A DNA stretch of 64,000 nt. Source: DAOMFB01 sp963801475 (GTDB lineage: Bacteria > Acidobacteriota > Thermoanaerobaculia > UBA5066). The DNA is taken from NCBI GenBank assembly GCA_963801475.1, contig CAWDEX010000001.1:2913895-2977894 (forward strand), read 5' to 3'. This document shows positions 28,699 to 37,721 of the stretch, in pieces. The first letter of the stretch is position 1. Every line of letters begins with the position of its first letter. The translations under genes and the position numbers were made by a program. Below the pieces are notes generated by a model. It had not been told where the DNA came from. It did no database searches and was given only the letters and a program-made list of their open reading frames with translations.

Positions 28699-29609
28699 GG
28701 CGGCGCGCCGCGCTCCTCGCCGCCGCCCTCGCCGCGGCGTCGTGCACGCCTTCGCCGCCGCCCCCGATCCCGCCCCCCCCGACGCCGACGCCGGTTCCGA
28801 TGAAGGCCGTCCCGCCGAAGCTCGGCCTCGCTCTCGGCGGCGGCGGCGCCCGCGGCATTGCCGAGATCGGCGTCCTCCGCGTCCTCGAGCAGGAGAAGAT
28901 CCCGGTGGACGTCGTCGTGGGCACCTCCGTCGGGAGCCTCGTCGGCGCGCTCTACGCCGACACGGGCCGCGTCCTGGACGCCGAGTTTCACGCTATCGCC
29001 GTGACCGACGAGGATCTCTTCGATTACAAGGCCTTCGCCTTCTTCTCGGGAGGCTTCGTCAAGGGAGAGAAGCTCCGGAAGTTTCTCGACACGCGGCTCA
29101 GGAGCACGCGGATCGAGAACATGGCGATCCCCTTCGGGGCGGTCGCCGTCAACCTCAGGACGGGCCAGGCGGTCCTCTTCGATCGCGGACCGGTGGCCCC
29201 GGCGGTCCACGCCTCCTGCGCGATTCCGGGCGTCTTCGTGCCGGTCGAGATCGGCGGAACGACGTACGTGGATGGCGGCGTGACCGACCCTGTTCCCGTC
29301 TCGTTCGCGCGGCAGAAGGGGGCCGACGTCGTCCTGGCCGTCGCGGTGCCTCCGGCGATACCGGCCGCGGCCCCGCGGAACCCGATCGAGGTCGCTTACC
29401 ACGCCGCGGCGATCATGAGCGCCGAAATCGCCCGCCTGCGGGCCCGCGAGGCCGACGTCGTCGTCTCCCCCGAGGTCGGCGACGTCGCTTATGACGACTT
29501 CACCCAGAAGAAACGCCTCATCGAGGCGGGCGAGACGGCGGCGCGGCGGGCCCTCCCGGCTCTCCGGGCCGCCCTGGCGGCCCGGACGCGCTACGTCCCC
29601 GCCCCGTAG
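28695..29609 (+). CDS. patatin-like phospholipase lipoprotein (RssA-like)
   Basis: A 304-residue lipoprotein: the signal ends AAAASC, so Cys17 would be lipidated, and a Pro-rich linker follows. The patatin domain has the oxyanion motif GGGGARG, the nucleophile elbow GTSVGS and the second dyad residue in YVDGGVTDPVP. These enzymes hydrolyse acyl chains of phospholipids; an envelope location is predicted. It starts in an ATGA overlap with the GNAT gene. Confidence 0.9.
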   Translation: MRRRAALLAAALAAASCTPSPPPPIPPPPTPTPVPMKAVPPKLGLALGGGGARGIAEIGVLRVLEQEKIPVDVVVGTSVGSLVGALYADTGRVLDAEFHAIAVTDEDLFDYKAFAFFSGGFVKGEKLRKFLDTRLRSTRIENMAIPFGAVAVNLRTGQAVLFDRGPVAPAVHASCAIPGVFVPVEIGGTTYVDGGVTDPVPVSFARQKGADVVLAVAVPPAIPAAAPRNPIEVAYHAAAIMSAEIARLRAREADVVVSPEVGDVAYDDFTQKKRLIEAGETAARRALPALRAALAARTRYVPAP

Positions 29610-29625
29610 CGCGCCCTCCGGACCC

Positions 29626-29631
29626 TATACT
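29626..29631 (+). promoter_or_regulatory. -10-like box TATACT of the Ser/Thr kinase gene
   Basis: TATACT lies 11 nt before ATG 29643. With initiation about 7 nt after the box the leader would be only a few nucleotides, and no Shine-Dalgarno is visible. Confidence 0.35.
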
Positions 29632-29642
29632 CGTCCCACCGG

Positions 29643-30770
29643 ATGTCGTCCGAGGCTCTTCCCGAAAGCATCGGCCGCTACCAGGTCCAGCGGCTGCTGG
29701 GTCGAGGCGGCATGGGGGAGGTCTATCTCTGCGCCGATCCGGCGCTCGGCCGGCAGGTCGCCGTCAAGATCCTCCCGGCCGCCCTCGCCTCCGACGAGAA
29801 GATGCGCGGCCGCTTCCTGAACGAGGCCCGCGCCGTCGCCGGGATCAACCACCCGAACGTCATCACGATCCACGACGTGGGAGTCACGGACGATCGCGAC
29901 GAAGGGCTGCCGACGGGCCTCCTCTATCTCGTTCTCGAGTACCTCGAAGGGTTCGCCGTCGACGAGATCATGGAGAAGCGCCGCCTCTCGATCGACGAGT
30001 GCCTCGACATCGGCATCCAGGCGCTCGAGGGCCTGAAGGCCGCTCACCAGAAACGGATCCTCCACCGGGACATCACGCCCGCCAACATCATGATCGAGCC
30101 GGACGGCCGGGTGAAGATCCTGGACTTCGGGCTCTCGAAGTTCCTCAAGGAAGGGGCCCGGGACACCTCGACGGCTCCCCGGCAGACGGGCGACGGAATG
30201 ATCGTCGGAACGCTCGACTACCTGAGCCCGGAACAGGCACTCGGGAACCCCCTCGACGAGCGCTCGGACCTCTTCTCCTTCGGCATCGTCTTCTACCAGA
30301 TGCTCACGGGGACGCACCCCTTCGCCGGCAAGAGCGTCACGCAGATGGTGGCGCGAATGATGTCGCAGGAGCCCCACAAGATCACGGACTCGTCCGGGGT
30401 CCCGGACGTGCTCCAGCAGGTCCTCGCCCGCGCGCTGAAGAAGAGCGCCGATCAGCGTTACGGGAGCGCGGCGCAGATGATGCTGGAGCTCGTCCTGGCG
30501 CGGCGCGAGCTGGGCAGCGTGTCCCGGACCGACAAGCTGCTCGGGATGTCCCAGCGTGTCGCCGCCGCCGAGGCTGCCGCGCGAAAGGGCCCGCTCACGG
30601 TCGCGGCGTCCCCGGGCACCGCCCCGGACACGCCGCGACACGGCGCTCCGACCGGCGCCGTCTCCGGACCCCGGGCTCCCCTCTCCCGCCCGGCGCTCGG
30701 CGTCCTGATCGCCGCCGCCCTCGTGGCTCTCGCGGCGGTCGTCGTCATCCTCCTCCGCGCGCGCTTCTAG
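29643..30770 (+). CDS. membrane-anchored Ser/Thr protein kinase (PknB type)
   Basis: A 375-residue Hanks-type kinase. The Gly loop is LGRGGMGEVY, the ATP Lys is Lys42 (VAVKIL), the catalytic loop is HRDITPANI (141-149) and the metal motif is DFGLSK (161). LDYLSPEQALG is the P+1 region, all intact. After about residue 280 comes a Pro/Ala-rich linker, then one C-terminal TM (about 350-370, LIAAALVALAAVVVILL). There is no sensory PASTA or other extracellular domain, so the input is unclear. The end overlaps the convergent rluA-type gene by 26 bp. Confidence 0.92.
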   Translation: MSSEALPESIGRYQVQRLLGRGGMGEVYLCADPALGRQVAVKILPAALASDEKMRGRFLNEARAVAGINHPNVITIHDVGVTDDRDEGLPTGLLYLVLEYLEGFAVDEIMEKRRLSIDECLDIGIQALEGLKAAHQKRILHRDITPANIMIEPDGRVKILDFGLSKFLKEGARDTSTAPRQTGDGMIVGTLDYLSPEQALGNPLDERSDLFSFGIVFYQMLTGTHPFAGKSVTQMVARMMSQEPHKITDSSGVPDVLQQVLARALKKSADQRYGSAAQMMLELVLARRELGSVSRTDKLLGMSQRVAAAEAAARKGPLTVAASPGTAPDTPRHGAPTGAVSGPRAPLSRPALGVLIAAALVALAAVVVILLRARF

Positions 30771-31461
30771 AGTCGCCCGGGGCGAGGAGCGAGAGAAGCC
30801 GGCCGTAGTCCGGAGGCAGCGGCGCCTCCACGTCGAGCGAGAGGGCCGGAACGACGATCCGCATTGCGTGGAGGAGCGGGTGTCCGACGGCCGAGAGGGC
30901 GTCGCGGAGACGGGCATCCCTCACGCCGTGCCATCGTTCCGACCCGCCGTAGAGGTCGTCACCGACGACCGGATGGCCCTTCGCCGCGAGGTGGACCCGG
31001 ATCTGGTGGGTCCGCCCCGTCTCCGGCGACACCTCGAGGTCCGCGAGCCCGCGGTAGCGCCTCAGCGTCCGGTAGGCCGTCGCCGAGGGTTTTCCCTCCT
31101 TCGCGACGCGCATCTTCCGGCCGTCCTTCGGGTCGCGCCCGAGCGGGAGATCGATCCTCCCGCGGGCGGGAACCGGATGTCCCCAGACGAGCGCCCGGTA
31201 GGTCTTCGCCGCGGTCTTCTCCTGCAGCGCGCGGGAGAGGGCGCGGTGCGCCGCCTCCGTCCTGGCGAGGAGGACGACGCCCGACGTCCCGACGTCGAGG
31301 CGGTGGACGAGGTGGAGAGGTCCGCCGTCTCCGACGCCGCAGGCGTCGAGAAGGCGCGCCACGATCTCCCGTTCCGATTTCCCCGTCCGCGAGGACGTCG
31401 CCATGGAGACGCCCGCCGGCTTGGCCAGCGCGAGGACGTCATCGGTCCGGAGGAGGAGCAC
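30745..31461 (-). CDS. RluA-family RNA pseudouridine synthase
   Basis: A 238-residue pseudouridine synthase that isomerises uridine in rRNA or tRNA. It has LALAKPAGVSM, the catalytic motif HLVHRLDVGTSGVVLLA with the essential Asp, KTYRALVWG and GRTHQIRVHLAAKGHPVVGD. There is no S4 domain, so it is a short RluA/TruC-like form. GTG 31461 is used. A CTG at 31485, overlapping the upstream stop as CTGA, would add eight residues. Which RNA it modifies cannot be told from sequence. Confidence 0.88.
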   Translation of the reverse strand: MLLLRTDDVLALAKPAGVSMATSSRTGKSEREIVARLLDACGVGDGGPLHLVHRLDVGTSGVVLLARTEAAHRALSRALQEKTAAKTYRALVWGHPVPARGRIDLPLGRDPKDGRKMRVAKEGKPSATAYRTLRRYRGLADLEVSPETGRTHQIRVHLAAKGHPVVGDDLYGGSERWHGVRDARLRDALSAVGHPLLHAMRIVVPALSLDVEAPLPPDYGRLLSLLAPGDSRSARGGG

Positions 31462-31481
31462 GCCGGACGGGGCGCTGCGGC

Positions 31482-32308
31482 TCAGCTCTTCGGCGTCTGG
31501 GCGGCCCCGAACTTCGACGGCGGCGGCGCCTTTTTGGCCTTTGGCTTGTCGATCTTGTCCGTCGTCTTGCCGTCGAACGGCTTCTGGAGAGGCACGCGGG
31601 CGGTCACGGTGTCGCCCACGGCGAGCCCCTGGAACACGGCCGCGCCATCCGCGATCGCGAGGACCCTCTCCCGGCCGCTCTTCTCGACGATCGTGATCGA
31701 CACCCCCTTCTCGAACGCCTTCACCGTTCCCGCCACCGTGATGTAGGAGGCCCCGACGACCGTCTTTCCGCGCGGCGGCGGCGGTCCGGGCTGGGTCGTC
31801 GCCGGGGGGCGCGGAGACCGTTCCCGTTCCCGGTCCCGGCACCACGGGAGGGGGCTCGGCCGGCGGCGGCGGGGCCTGGGGGGGTGGCTCCGTCGCGAAG
31901 TAAGGGGGCGCGGACGTCATTCCGGTCGTCAGCCCGGTCACGCGGTACCGGCCGTCCTCCGTCTGCCGGACGAGGAACGTGACGTTTCCGCCGAGGTGGA
32001 GATCGGGCGGAAAGATGATGTTGGACGGGACGGGGACGACGCGCGTCTCGCCGTTCGGCAGCCTGACCGTGATGGACCGCCCTTCCTCCCACTGAATGAC
32101 CTGCGCCGTGACCGAGAGCTCCGGTCCCGTGGCCTGAGACAGTCGAAATCTCCTGGCCGGCGATCCGCATCTCCTTGTTTCCGCCGACTCCAGGCAATCC
32201 CGGGATGACGACCGTCTGGCCCGCCGTCTTTTCCCCCGTTTGCTGGGCAGCGGCCGGAAGGGCGAGGAGCGCGGAGAGAGCGACGGCCGCGAAGCGCGAG
32301 GTCGACAT
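31482..32308 (-). CDS. secreted Pro-rich protein of unknown function, two frameshifts
   Basis: The start is clear: ATG 32308 with AGGAGG 8 nt upstream and a signal peptide MSTSRFAAVALSALLALPAAAQ. The frame changes near 32143-32149 (to RLSQATGPELSVTAQV) and again in a run of six G at 31804-31809 (plus strand). It then continues as TTQPGPPPPRGKTVVGASYI and ends KFGAAQTPKS at 31482. Corrected, it is about 275 residues: a beta-rich middle (LPNGETRVVPVPSNIIFPPD), a Pro-rich linker and a small beta domain with VAGTVKAFEKGVS. I do not recognise a family. The homopolymer location suggests sequence error. Confidence 0.55.
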
Positions 32309-32368
32309 GGCGAGCCTCCTGACGAATATTCTAGGCCCCGGCGCTAGAATCGCTGCCCGCGGAGTCGC

Positions 32369-33079
32369 ATGGACCTGAAAGAGAAGGTCGTCCTCGTCAC
32401 GGGCGCCGGGCGCGGCATCGGACGCGCCATCGCGCACGCCTTCGCCGCCGAGGGGGCCGCCGTCGCCCTTCAGGGGAAGACGAAGAAGAACCTCGAGAAG
32501 GTCCAGAGGGAGCTGAAGGCCCTCGGCGCGGCGACCGTCGTCCTCGCGGGCGACGTGTCGGACGAGGGGACCGTCTCGCGCTGCGTGGCCGCGGCCGAGC
32601 AGGAGCTCGGCCCGATCGACGTCCTCGTCAACAACGCCGGCATCTTCGCGACCGGCCCGATCGACAAGATCGACGCGCTCGTCTTCGACCGGGTCCTCGA
32701 GGTCAACCTGCGCGGTCCGTTCCTGATGTCGCGCGCCGTCCTTCCCGGCATGAAGAGCCGCCGGCGCGGGCACATCGTGAACATCGCGTCCACGGCCGGC
32801 CGCCGCGGGTTTCCCGGCGGCGGCGCGTACTGCGCCTCGAAGTTCGGCCTCGCGGGGCTGACCGAGGCGATGCGATACGACGTCCGGGCGTTCGACGTCC
32901 GCGTCACCTGCGTCTTCCCCTCGTCCGTCGCCACCGACCTCGCCCGCGAGCACGACGCGGGGCTGAAGGAGGAGCGGGCGATCCAGCCCGAGGACGTCGC
33001 CCGCGCCGTCGTGGCCCTCGTGAAGATGGACGACCGCGCGCTGCCGACCAGCCTCGAGATCTGGCAGACGAACCCCTGA
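32369..33079 (+). CDS. short-chain dehydrogenase/reductase
   Basis: A 236-residue classical SDR, a cytoplasmic NAD(P)-dependent oxidoreductase. The cofactor motif is TGAGRGIGRA (residues 11-20), the structural motif is VNNAGI, and the catalytic residues are Ser in NIASTAG and Tyr/Lys in AYCASKFG. The resemblance is to 3-oxoacyl-ACP reductase-like proteins, but the substrate is unknown. A TAGAAT box lies 18 nt before the ATG. Its stop overlaps the putative CTG start of the VIT1-like gene. Confidence 0.9.
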   Translation: MDLKEKVVLVTGAGRGIGRAIAHAFAAEGAAVALQGKTKKNLEKVQRELKALGAATVVLAGDVSDEGTVSRCVAAAEQELGPIDVLVNNAGIFATGPIDKIDALVFDRVLEVNLRGPFLMSRAVLPGMKSRRRGHIVNIASTAGRRGFPGGGAYCASKFGLAGLTEAMRYDVRAFDVRVTCVFPSSVATDLAREHDAGLKEERAIQPEDVARAVVALVKMDDRALPTSLEIWQTNP

Positions 33080-33780
33080 GCCTCCCGCGCCACCGCCACG
33101 CCGAGCAGCACTTCGAGGGGTCGGAGGTCGTGCGGGACGTCGTCCTCGGGATGTCCGACGGCCTCACCGTTCCGTTCGCCCTCGCCGCGGGGCTCTCCGG
33201 CGCCGTCGCCAGCGCGCGCCTGATCCTGATCGCCGGAACGGCGGAGCTCGCGGCGGGCGCCATCGCGATGGGCCTCGGCGGTTACCTCGCCGCCCGGAGC
33301 GAGGCCGACACCTACCGGAGCGAGCTGAAGCGCGAGCACGACGAGGTGCTCGACATCCCGCAGGAGGAGCGCGAGGAGGTCCGGAAGATCTTCGCGTCGT
33401 GGGGTCTCGAGGGCGAGACGCTCGAGGCCGCCACCGCCGCGATCTGCGCCGAGCCGAAACGCTGGGTCGATTTCATGATGCGCGAGGAGCTCAAGCTCTC
33501 GGAGCCCGACCCCGGCCGCGCGCGCGTCTCCGCCCTGACGATCGGCGGGGCGTACGTCGCCGGAGGCGCGATTCCCCTCGCCCCCTATCTCCTCGCCGTC
33601 CCGGTCCTGACGGCGCTCGCCGTCTCCTGCGCCGTGACGCTGACGGCGCTCGCGATCTTCGGCTCGGTGAAGGGACGGCTGACGGGGCGCCCGCCTCTTC
33701 GCGAGGCTCTGCGGACGGTTCTCGTCGGCGCCGTCGCCTCCGGCGCCGCCTTCGCCCTCGCGAAGCTGATCACGGGTTGA
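33076..33780 (+). CDS. VIT1/CCC1-family iron or manganese transporter
   Basis: A membrane protein of the VIT1/CCC1 family, which moves Fe2+ or Mn2+. It has RDVVLGMSDGLTVPFALAAG in the first helix, GYLAARSEADTYRSELKRE and a cytoplasmic acidic helical region, then three C-terminal helices. The first GTG in frame (33130) would start inside the conserved N-terminus. Upstream, HRHAEQHFEGSEVV also looks like family sequence. The only start-like codon there is CTG 33076, overlapping the SDR stop as CTGA, so I annotate from it. GTG 33130 (216 residues) is the fallback. Confidence 0.85.
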   Translation: MSLPRHRHAEQHFEGSEVVRDVVLGMSDGLTVPFALAAGLSGAVASARLILIAGTAELAAGAIAMGLGGYLAARSEADTYRSELKREHDEVLDIPQEEREEVRKIFASWGLEGETLEAATAAICAEPKRWVDFMMREELKLSEPDPGRARVSALTIGGAYVAGGAIPLAPYLLAVPVLTALAVSCAVTLTALAIFGSVKGRLTGRPPLREALRTVLVGAVASGAAFALAKLITG

Positions 33781-33795
33781 CCGCGGGAGGGCCCG

Positions 33796-34131
33796 TCAGC
33801 GCCGGGGCGCCTCGACCTCGGCGACGGGCAGGAGGATCGCGCGGGAGAGCCGGATGACGGATCCGAAGCGGGTCGCCTGGTCGGCCCGGAGCCGCTTCAC
33901 CGCCTCGCCCGACAGGTAGGCTTCGAGCGCCTCGCGCGAGACCGTCTCGTAGAGGATCCAGTACGCGATCCAGCCGTCCGGCGCCGTCCCCCCCTCGAGG
34001 CGGTACTTCGCGGCCCGGACGAAGCCGGGCTCGGCGAGGACCTCGGGAAGGTGGTGACGCGTGTTCCAGTCGTCCCACGCCCGCTCCGCCCCGGGCGCCA
34101 CCTCGACCTTCACGAGATAGACCGTCCGCAT
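33796..34131 (-). CDS. small dimeric alpha/beta-barrel protein, unknown function
   Basis: A 111-residue protein. The sequence MRTVYLVKVEVAPGAERAWD, then HHLPEVLAEPGFVRAAKY, has the beta-alpha-beta pattern of stress-responsive or EthD-like dimeric barrels (DUF4286-like). No catalytic residue can be named. It starts in a TGATG overlap with the SPOR gene stop and is the last gene of that run. Confidence 0.65.
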   Translation of the reverse strand: MRTVYLVKVEVAPGAERAWDDWNTRHHLPEVLAEPGFVRAAKYRLEGGTAPDGWIAYWILYETVSREALEAYLSGEAVKRLRADQATRFGSVIRLSRAILLPVAEVEAPRR

Positions 34132-35444
34132 CACCGCGGCCCTCTCATCTCGTAGACGAAGCCCATCCCGGGCGTGTTCTTCGCCGCGAGGGCGGCGCGG
34201 AAGGCGCGCGCCTCGTCGGCGTTCCGGAACTCCCCGACGACGACGCGGTACCAGACGCCCTTCGCGCCGAGGTCCACGACCACCGCACGCGCCGGCCGGC
34301 CGAAGGTGGCCCCGAGGCGCGCCGCTTCGCTCGCCGCCGCCGCGCGGTCCTGGTGGGACGAGAAATGCAGGACGTAGACGGGCGCGCGCCCGGCCCAGTC
34401 CGCCGTCGCGAAGGCCGCCACGGGACCGCCCCGGGGCGGCGCCGCCGGCCTTGCGGGCGCGGGTTTCGCCGGGGACGTCTTCGGCGGCGCGACGGCCGGC
34501 ATGGGAGGTCGCGTCGGGGCCGGCGTCAGGATTGGAGCCGCCGCGGCCGTCGGCGCGGGCGCGACCGGGAGAACCGGCGCCGAGGGAGCCTCGACCTTCG
34601 TCGGCGATTCGCTCCGGACGACGCCGGAATCCGGCGACAGGATCCGGAGGACGAGCCAGACGACGCCCGCCGCCACGACAGCAAAGGCCGCCACCGCGAG
34701 GATCCAGAGTCGGCGTCGCGCGGCCTCGTCTTCCGGCTCGGCGGCTGCCAGCGCTTCGTCCAGTTCGTGCATCTCGACGTCGGCCACCTCGGCGGGACGT
34801 GACGACGGCTCCCGTTCCTCCGACACCGCCGCGACCGGAAGCGTCGCCTCGTCCCCGGAGCGCGGCCGCTCCGGTACCGGCGGCGGTTTGACCGGCATTT
34901 CGGGCGCCGGGAGGTCCGCCCCGGACGCCTCGCCCCCCGGCCGGTCCCATCCGAGCTCGGCGCTGGACGCCGCGGAGAACGGCTCTTCGGGCGCCTCGTA
35001 GAGGGCCGGGAGGACCGGCATCGGCGGTTCGGGGGGCGGCTCCAGCCGCCGCTGCGGCTCCCGTGGCGCCTCTGCGAACAGGTCCGGCTGGTCCGTCACG
35101 CGCGGATGCTCGCGCGTCGTGGCCCGGAGACGGTTCTGCGCGCGCTCCGCGAGGGCGTCGAGCGACGCCGACTCGAGCCCCTGCTTCACCCGCGCGAGCT
35201 CCTCGGCCACGACCTCCCGCGCGACGCGGTAGAGCGTTGCGGAGTCGGCCGGGAAGAGCTCGCCGGCCGCGCTCGCGACTTCGGAGACCGAGGGGAGGAT
35301 TCGGCGGGCCCCCCCGCGTCCCTCGCCGCCCGGAGGCGACGCGCTCAACGGGCCTCCTCCGGCCGCCCGCGGCCGACCGGTCGGTGGCCGCTCGCCGACG
35401 CTGCGGAAAAAGCTCTCACGCGCCCTCACCGCGAAGGTTAGCAC
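34131..35444 (-). CDS. SPOR-domain membrane protein
   Basis: A 437-residue protein. An N-terminal cytoplasmic region contains a helical stretch (about 50-110) and acidic Pro-rich sequence. One TM lies at about 247-268 (LWILAVAAFAVVAAGVVWLVL). A Pro/Ala-rich periplasmic linker leads to a C-terminal SPOR domain (about 355-437) with YVLHFSSHQDRAAAASEAARL and GVWYRVVVGEFRNADEA. SPOR domains bind denuded peptidoglycan at division sites. GTG 35444 has GGGGAG 8 nt upstream. It overlaps the ABC ATPase gene by 29 bp on the same strand. Confidence 0.82.
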   Translation of the reverse strand: MLTFAVRARESFFRSVGERPPTGRPRAAGGGPLSASPPGGEGRGGARRILPSVSEVASAAGELFPADSATLYRVAREVVAEELARVKQGLESASLDALAERAQNRLRATTREHPRVTDQPDLFAEAPREPQRRLEPPPEPPMPVLPALYEAPEEPFSAASSAELGWDRPGGEASGADLPAPEMPVKPPPVPERPRSGDEATLPVAAVSEEREPSSRPAEVADVEMHELDEALAAAEPEDEAARRRLWILAVAAFAVVAAGVVWLVLRILSPDSGVVRSESPTKVEAPSAPVLPVAPAPTAAAAPILTPAPTRPPMPAVAPPKTSPAKPAPARPAAPPRGGPVAAFATADWAGRAPVYVLHFSSHQDRAAAASEAARLGATFGRPARAVVVDLGAKGVWYRVVVGEFRNADEARAFRAALAAKNTPGMGFVYEMRGPR

Positions 35445-36210
35445 CGGGCGCGCTCCCCGAAGGCCGGTTTCCCGACTGGAGGAGGCGTTGCGTGGCCGGG
35501 TGGGCGGGCCGCGTCAGAACCTCGCCGGGCTCCCCCTCTTCCACGACGACCCCCTCGGCGAGGACGGCGACCCGCGTCGCGAAGCTCCGCGTGAACTCCC
35601 GGTCGTGCGTCGTGACGAGGAGCGTCCGCCCCTCCGCGCGGAGCGCCGAGAGCGTCGCTCCCAGCGCGCCTCGGCGCGCCGGGTCGAGCGAGGCTGTCGG
35701 CTCGTCCATCAGGAGGAGCGGCGGGTCCATGGCGAGCGAGCGCGCGATGGCGACCCGCTGCGCCTCGCCTCCCGACAGCTCCCGCGGCAGGGCGTGCGCG
35801 CGGCCCCGGACGCCGAGCGCGGTGAGAAGCTGCAGGGCCCGCTCCTCCGCCTCCTCCCGTCGCGCCCCGAGGACCCGGGCCGGCGCGAGGGTCACGTTCT
35901 CGAGCGCCGTCAGGTGTTCGAAGAGAAAGTGCTGCTGGAAGACCATCCCCACCTGCCGGCGGAGGGCCCGCAAGGCGTCGCCGGACGGGAGGCGGCCCGG
36001 GGCCAGCGCCACGCCCCCCACGACGGCCTCGCCCCCGTCGAAGGGCGCGAGACCTGCGATGACCCGGAGGACCGTCGTCTTCCCGGCGCCCGACGGGGCC
36101 ATGAGCGCGACGATCTCGCCGCGCCGGACGGCCAGGTCGAGCCCGAGGAGCACGTCGCGCGTCCCCTGCCGGAGCGTCAGCCCGCGGAGAGAAAGGACCG
36201 CCTCGCTCAC
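35416..36210 (-). CDS. polar amino acid ABC transporter ATPase
   Basis: A 264-residue GlnQ-like ABC ATPase. It has Walker A APSGAGKTT (39-47), Q-loop VFQQHFLFEHLT, signature LSGGEAQRVAIARSLA, Walker B LLLMDEPTASLD and the switch THD. It begins at GTG 36210 in a GTGA overlap with the binding-protein/permease fusion gene, so the two form one uptake system. The ATPase works at the cytoplasmic face. Amino-acid specificity is inferred from family similarity and its partner. Confidence 0.9.
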   Translation of the reverse strand: MSEAVLSLRGLTLRQGTRDVLLGLDLAVRRGEIVALMAPSGAGKTTVLRVIAGLAPFDGGEAVVGGVALAPGRLPSGDALRALRRQVGMVFQQHFLFEHLTALENVTLAPARVLGARREEAEERALQLLTALGVRGRAHALPRELSGGEAQRVAIARSLAMDPPLLLMDEPTASLDPARRGALGATLSALRAEGRTLLVTTHDREFTRSFATRVAVLAEGVVVEEGEPGEVLTRPAHPATQRLLQSGNRPSGSAPGANLRGEGA

Positions 36211-37694
36211 GAGGTCGGCGCCTTCCAGCGCGCCTCGAGCCGGCGCGCGAGGCGGGCGAGAGGAAGGGACAGGGCGAGATAGATCGCCGCGCAGAGAGCG
36301 CCGGGTACGAGCCAGGTTCCCGCGTTCACCGCAAAGATGGACGTCTGCTTCGTCAACTCGACGACCGTGATGACGGAGACGAGGGAGGAGTCCTTCAGCA
36401 GGGCCACGAAATCGTTCGTCATCGGCGCGAGCGCGAGGCGGAAGGCCTGCGGTCCCCGGACGAACCGGAGGACCTGCGCCTCGGAGAGCCCGAGCGTCCG
36501 TGCGGCCTCGAGCTGCCCCTTCGGGACCGCTTCCATCGCCCCGCGGTAGATCTCGCTCTCGTAGGCCGCGTAGTTGAGGCCCAGCCCGAGAAGCGCCGCC
36601 ACGAAGGCCGGCAGCTTCACGACCGCCGAGAGGCCGTAGTAGAGGACGAAGAGCTGGAGAAGGACCGGCGTCCCGCGCGTGGCCTCGACGTACAGTGTGA
36701 GGACGAAGCGCATCGCCGGGTTGCCGTAGATCCGACCCGTCGCCACGAAGATCCCCGTCGCCACGGCCAGCGCCATCGCGAGGCACGAGAGCGCCAGCGT
36801 GACGGCGGCGGCGCGGAAGATGGACGGCAGGTAGCTGACGACCATCGCCGCCATCGACGGCCGCCCGGCCGCCGGTCCCGGCGCGCTGTCCGGAACGCCC
36901 TCGGGCGCTCCCGCCACGCGGGCGAAGAGCGCCCTCTGCCCCTCGTCCCAGACGCCCCACGTCCGGAGGATCCGCTCGAGCGTCCCGTCCCGCATCCGGT
37001 CCCGGAGAATCCCGTCGATCCGGTCGCGGAGGGCCGCGTTCGCGGGCGCGAGGACCCCGACGTAATGCCCCACGGCGATCGTCCCCGGCTGGACGACGAG
37101 CCCCGTGTTCCGGCGGACGGAGCGCTCGGCGAGGATGTGGTCCAGGAGGACGGCGTCCAGCCGGCCGCCGGCGAGATCGGAATACGGATTCACGTCGTCG
37201 TCGTACGAGACCGGCACGACGCCGTTCTTCTCCTTCGCAGCCAGGAGCAGCTCGTAGGCGATCGTCCCGCCCAGCGTCCCGATCCGCCGTCCCGCGAGAT
37301 CGGTTAGCGTCCGGAAGCGTCCGCGGTCGGACTCGCGGACCGCGAGCACCTCGCGAAACTCGAAATACGGGACGGTGACGGCGAGCGCCGCCCGGCGCGC
37401 CGGCGTCCCCTCGATGCCGCTCATCCCGACGTCGAAGTCGCCCCGGACGACCGACGCGTCGATGGAGGAGAAAGCGACCTGGACGAACCGGGGCGTCCTC
37501 CCCAGCGCCTTCGCCAGCTCGGCCGCGATGTCGACGTCGAAGCCGCGGACCTTCGACGGGTCGGCCGGGTCGGCCTCCACGATCGGGGCTCCTCCCTCGG
37601 CGTCGCCCCCCCAGCGCAACTCTGCGGGCTGCGCCGCCGCGCCCCGCGCCGAAAGCGCGAACGCCAGCGCCCATCCCGCCACGGTCGTTCTCAC
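36207..37694 (-). CDS. amino acid ABC transporter: substrate-binding/permease fusion
   Basis: A 495-residue fusion. A signal peptide is followed by a family-3 solute-binding domain (about 25-245: VRGFDVDIAAELAKALG, FDVGMSGIEGTPARRA, GGTIAYELLLAAKEK). A permease domain with about five TMs follows (from about 285), with EATRGTPVLLQLFVLYYGL and the EAA-type loop GAMEAVPKGQLEAARTLGLS. Such fusions occur in GlnP-type systems, mostly of Gram-positives. GTG 37694 is the first start giving a signal peptide; no Shine-Dalgarno is evident. It is coupled to the ATPase gene by GTGA. Confidence 0.88.
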   Translation of the reverse strand: MRTTVAGWALAFALSARGAAAQPAELRWGGDAEGGAPIVEADPADPSKVRGFDVDIAAELAKALGRTPRFVQVAFSSIDASVVRGDFDVGMSGIEGTPARRAALAVTVPYFEFREVLAVRESDRGRFRTLTDLAGRRIGTLGGTIAYELLLAAKEKNGVVPVSYDDDVNPYSDLAGGRLDAVLLDHILAERSVRRNTGLVVQPGTIAVGHYVGVLAPANAALRDRIDGILRDRMRDGTLERILRTWGVWDEGQRALFARVAGAPEGVPDSAPGPAAGRPSMAAMVVSYLPSIFRAAAVTLALSCLAMALAVATGIFVATGRIYGNPAMRFVLTLYVEATRGTPVLLQLFVLYYGLSAVVKLPAFVAALLGLGLNYAAYESEIYRGAMEAVPKGQLEAARTLGLSEAQVLRFVRGPQAFRLALAPMTNDFVALLKDSSLVSVITVVELTKQTSIFAVNAGTWLVPGALCAAIYLALSLPLARLARRLEARWKAPTS

Positions 37695-37721
37695 GGGTGA
37701 TGAAAAGGTACCACCGACGGG

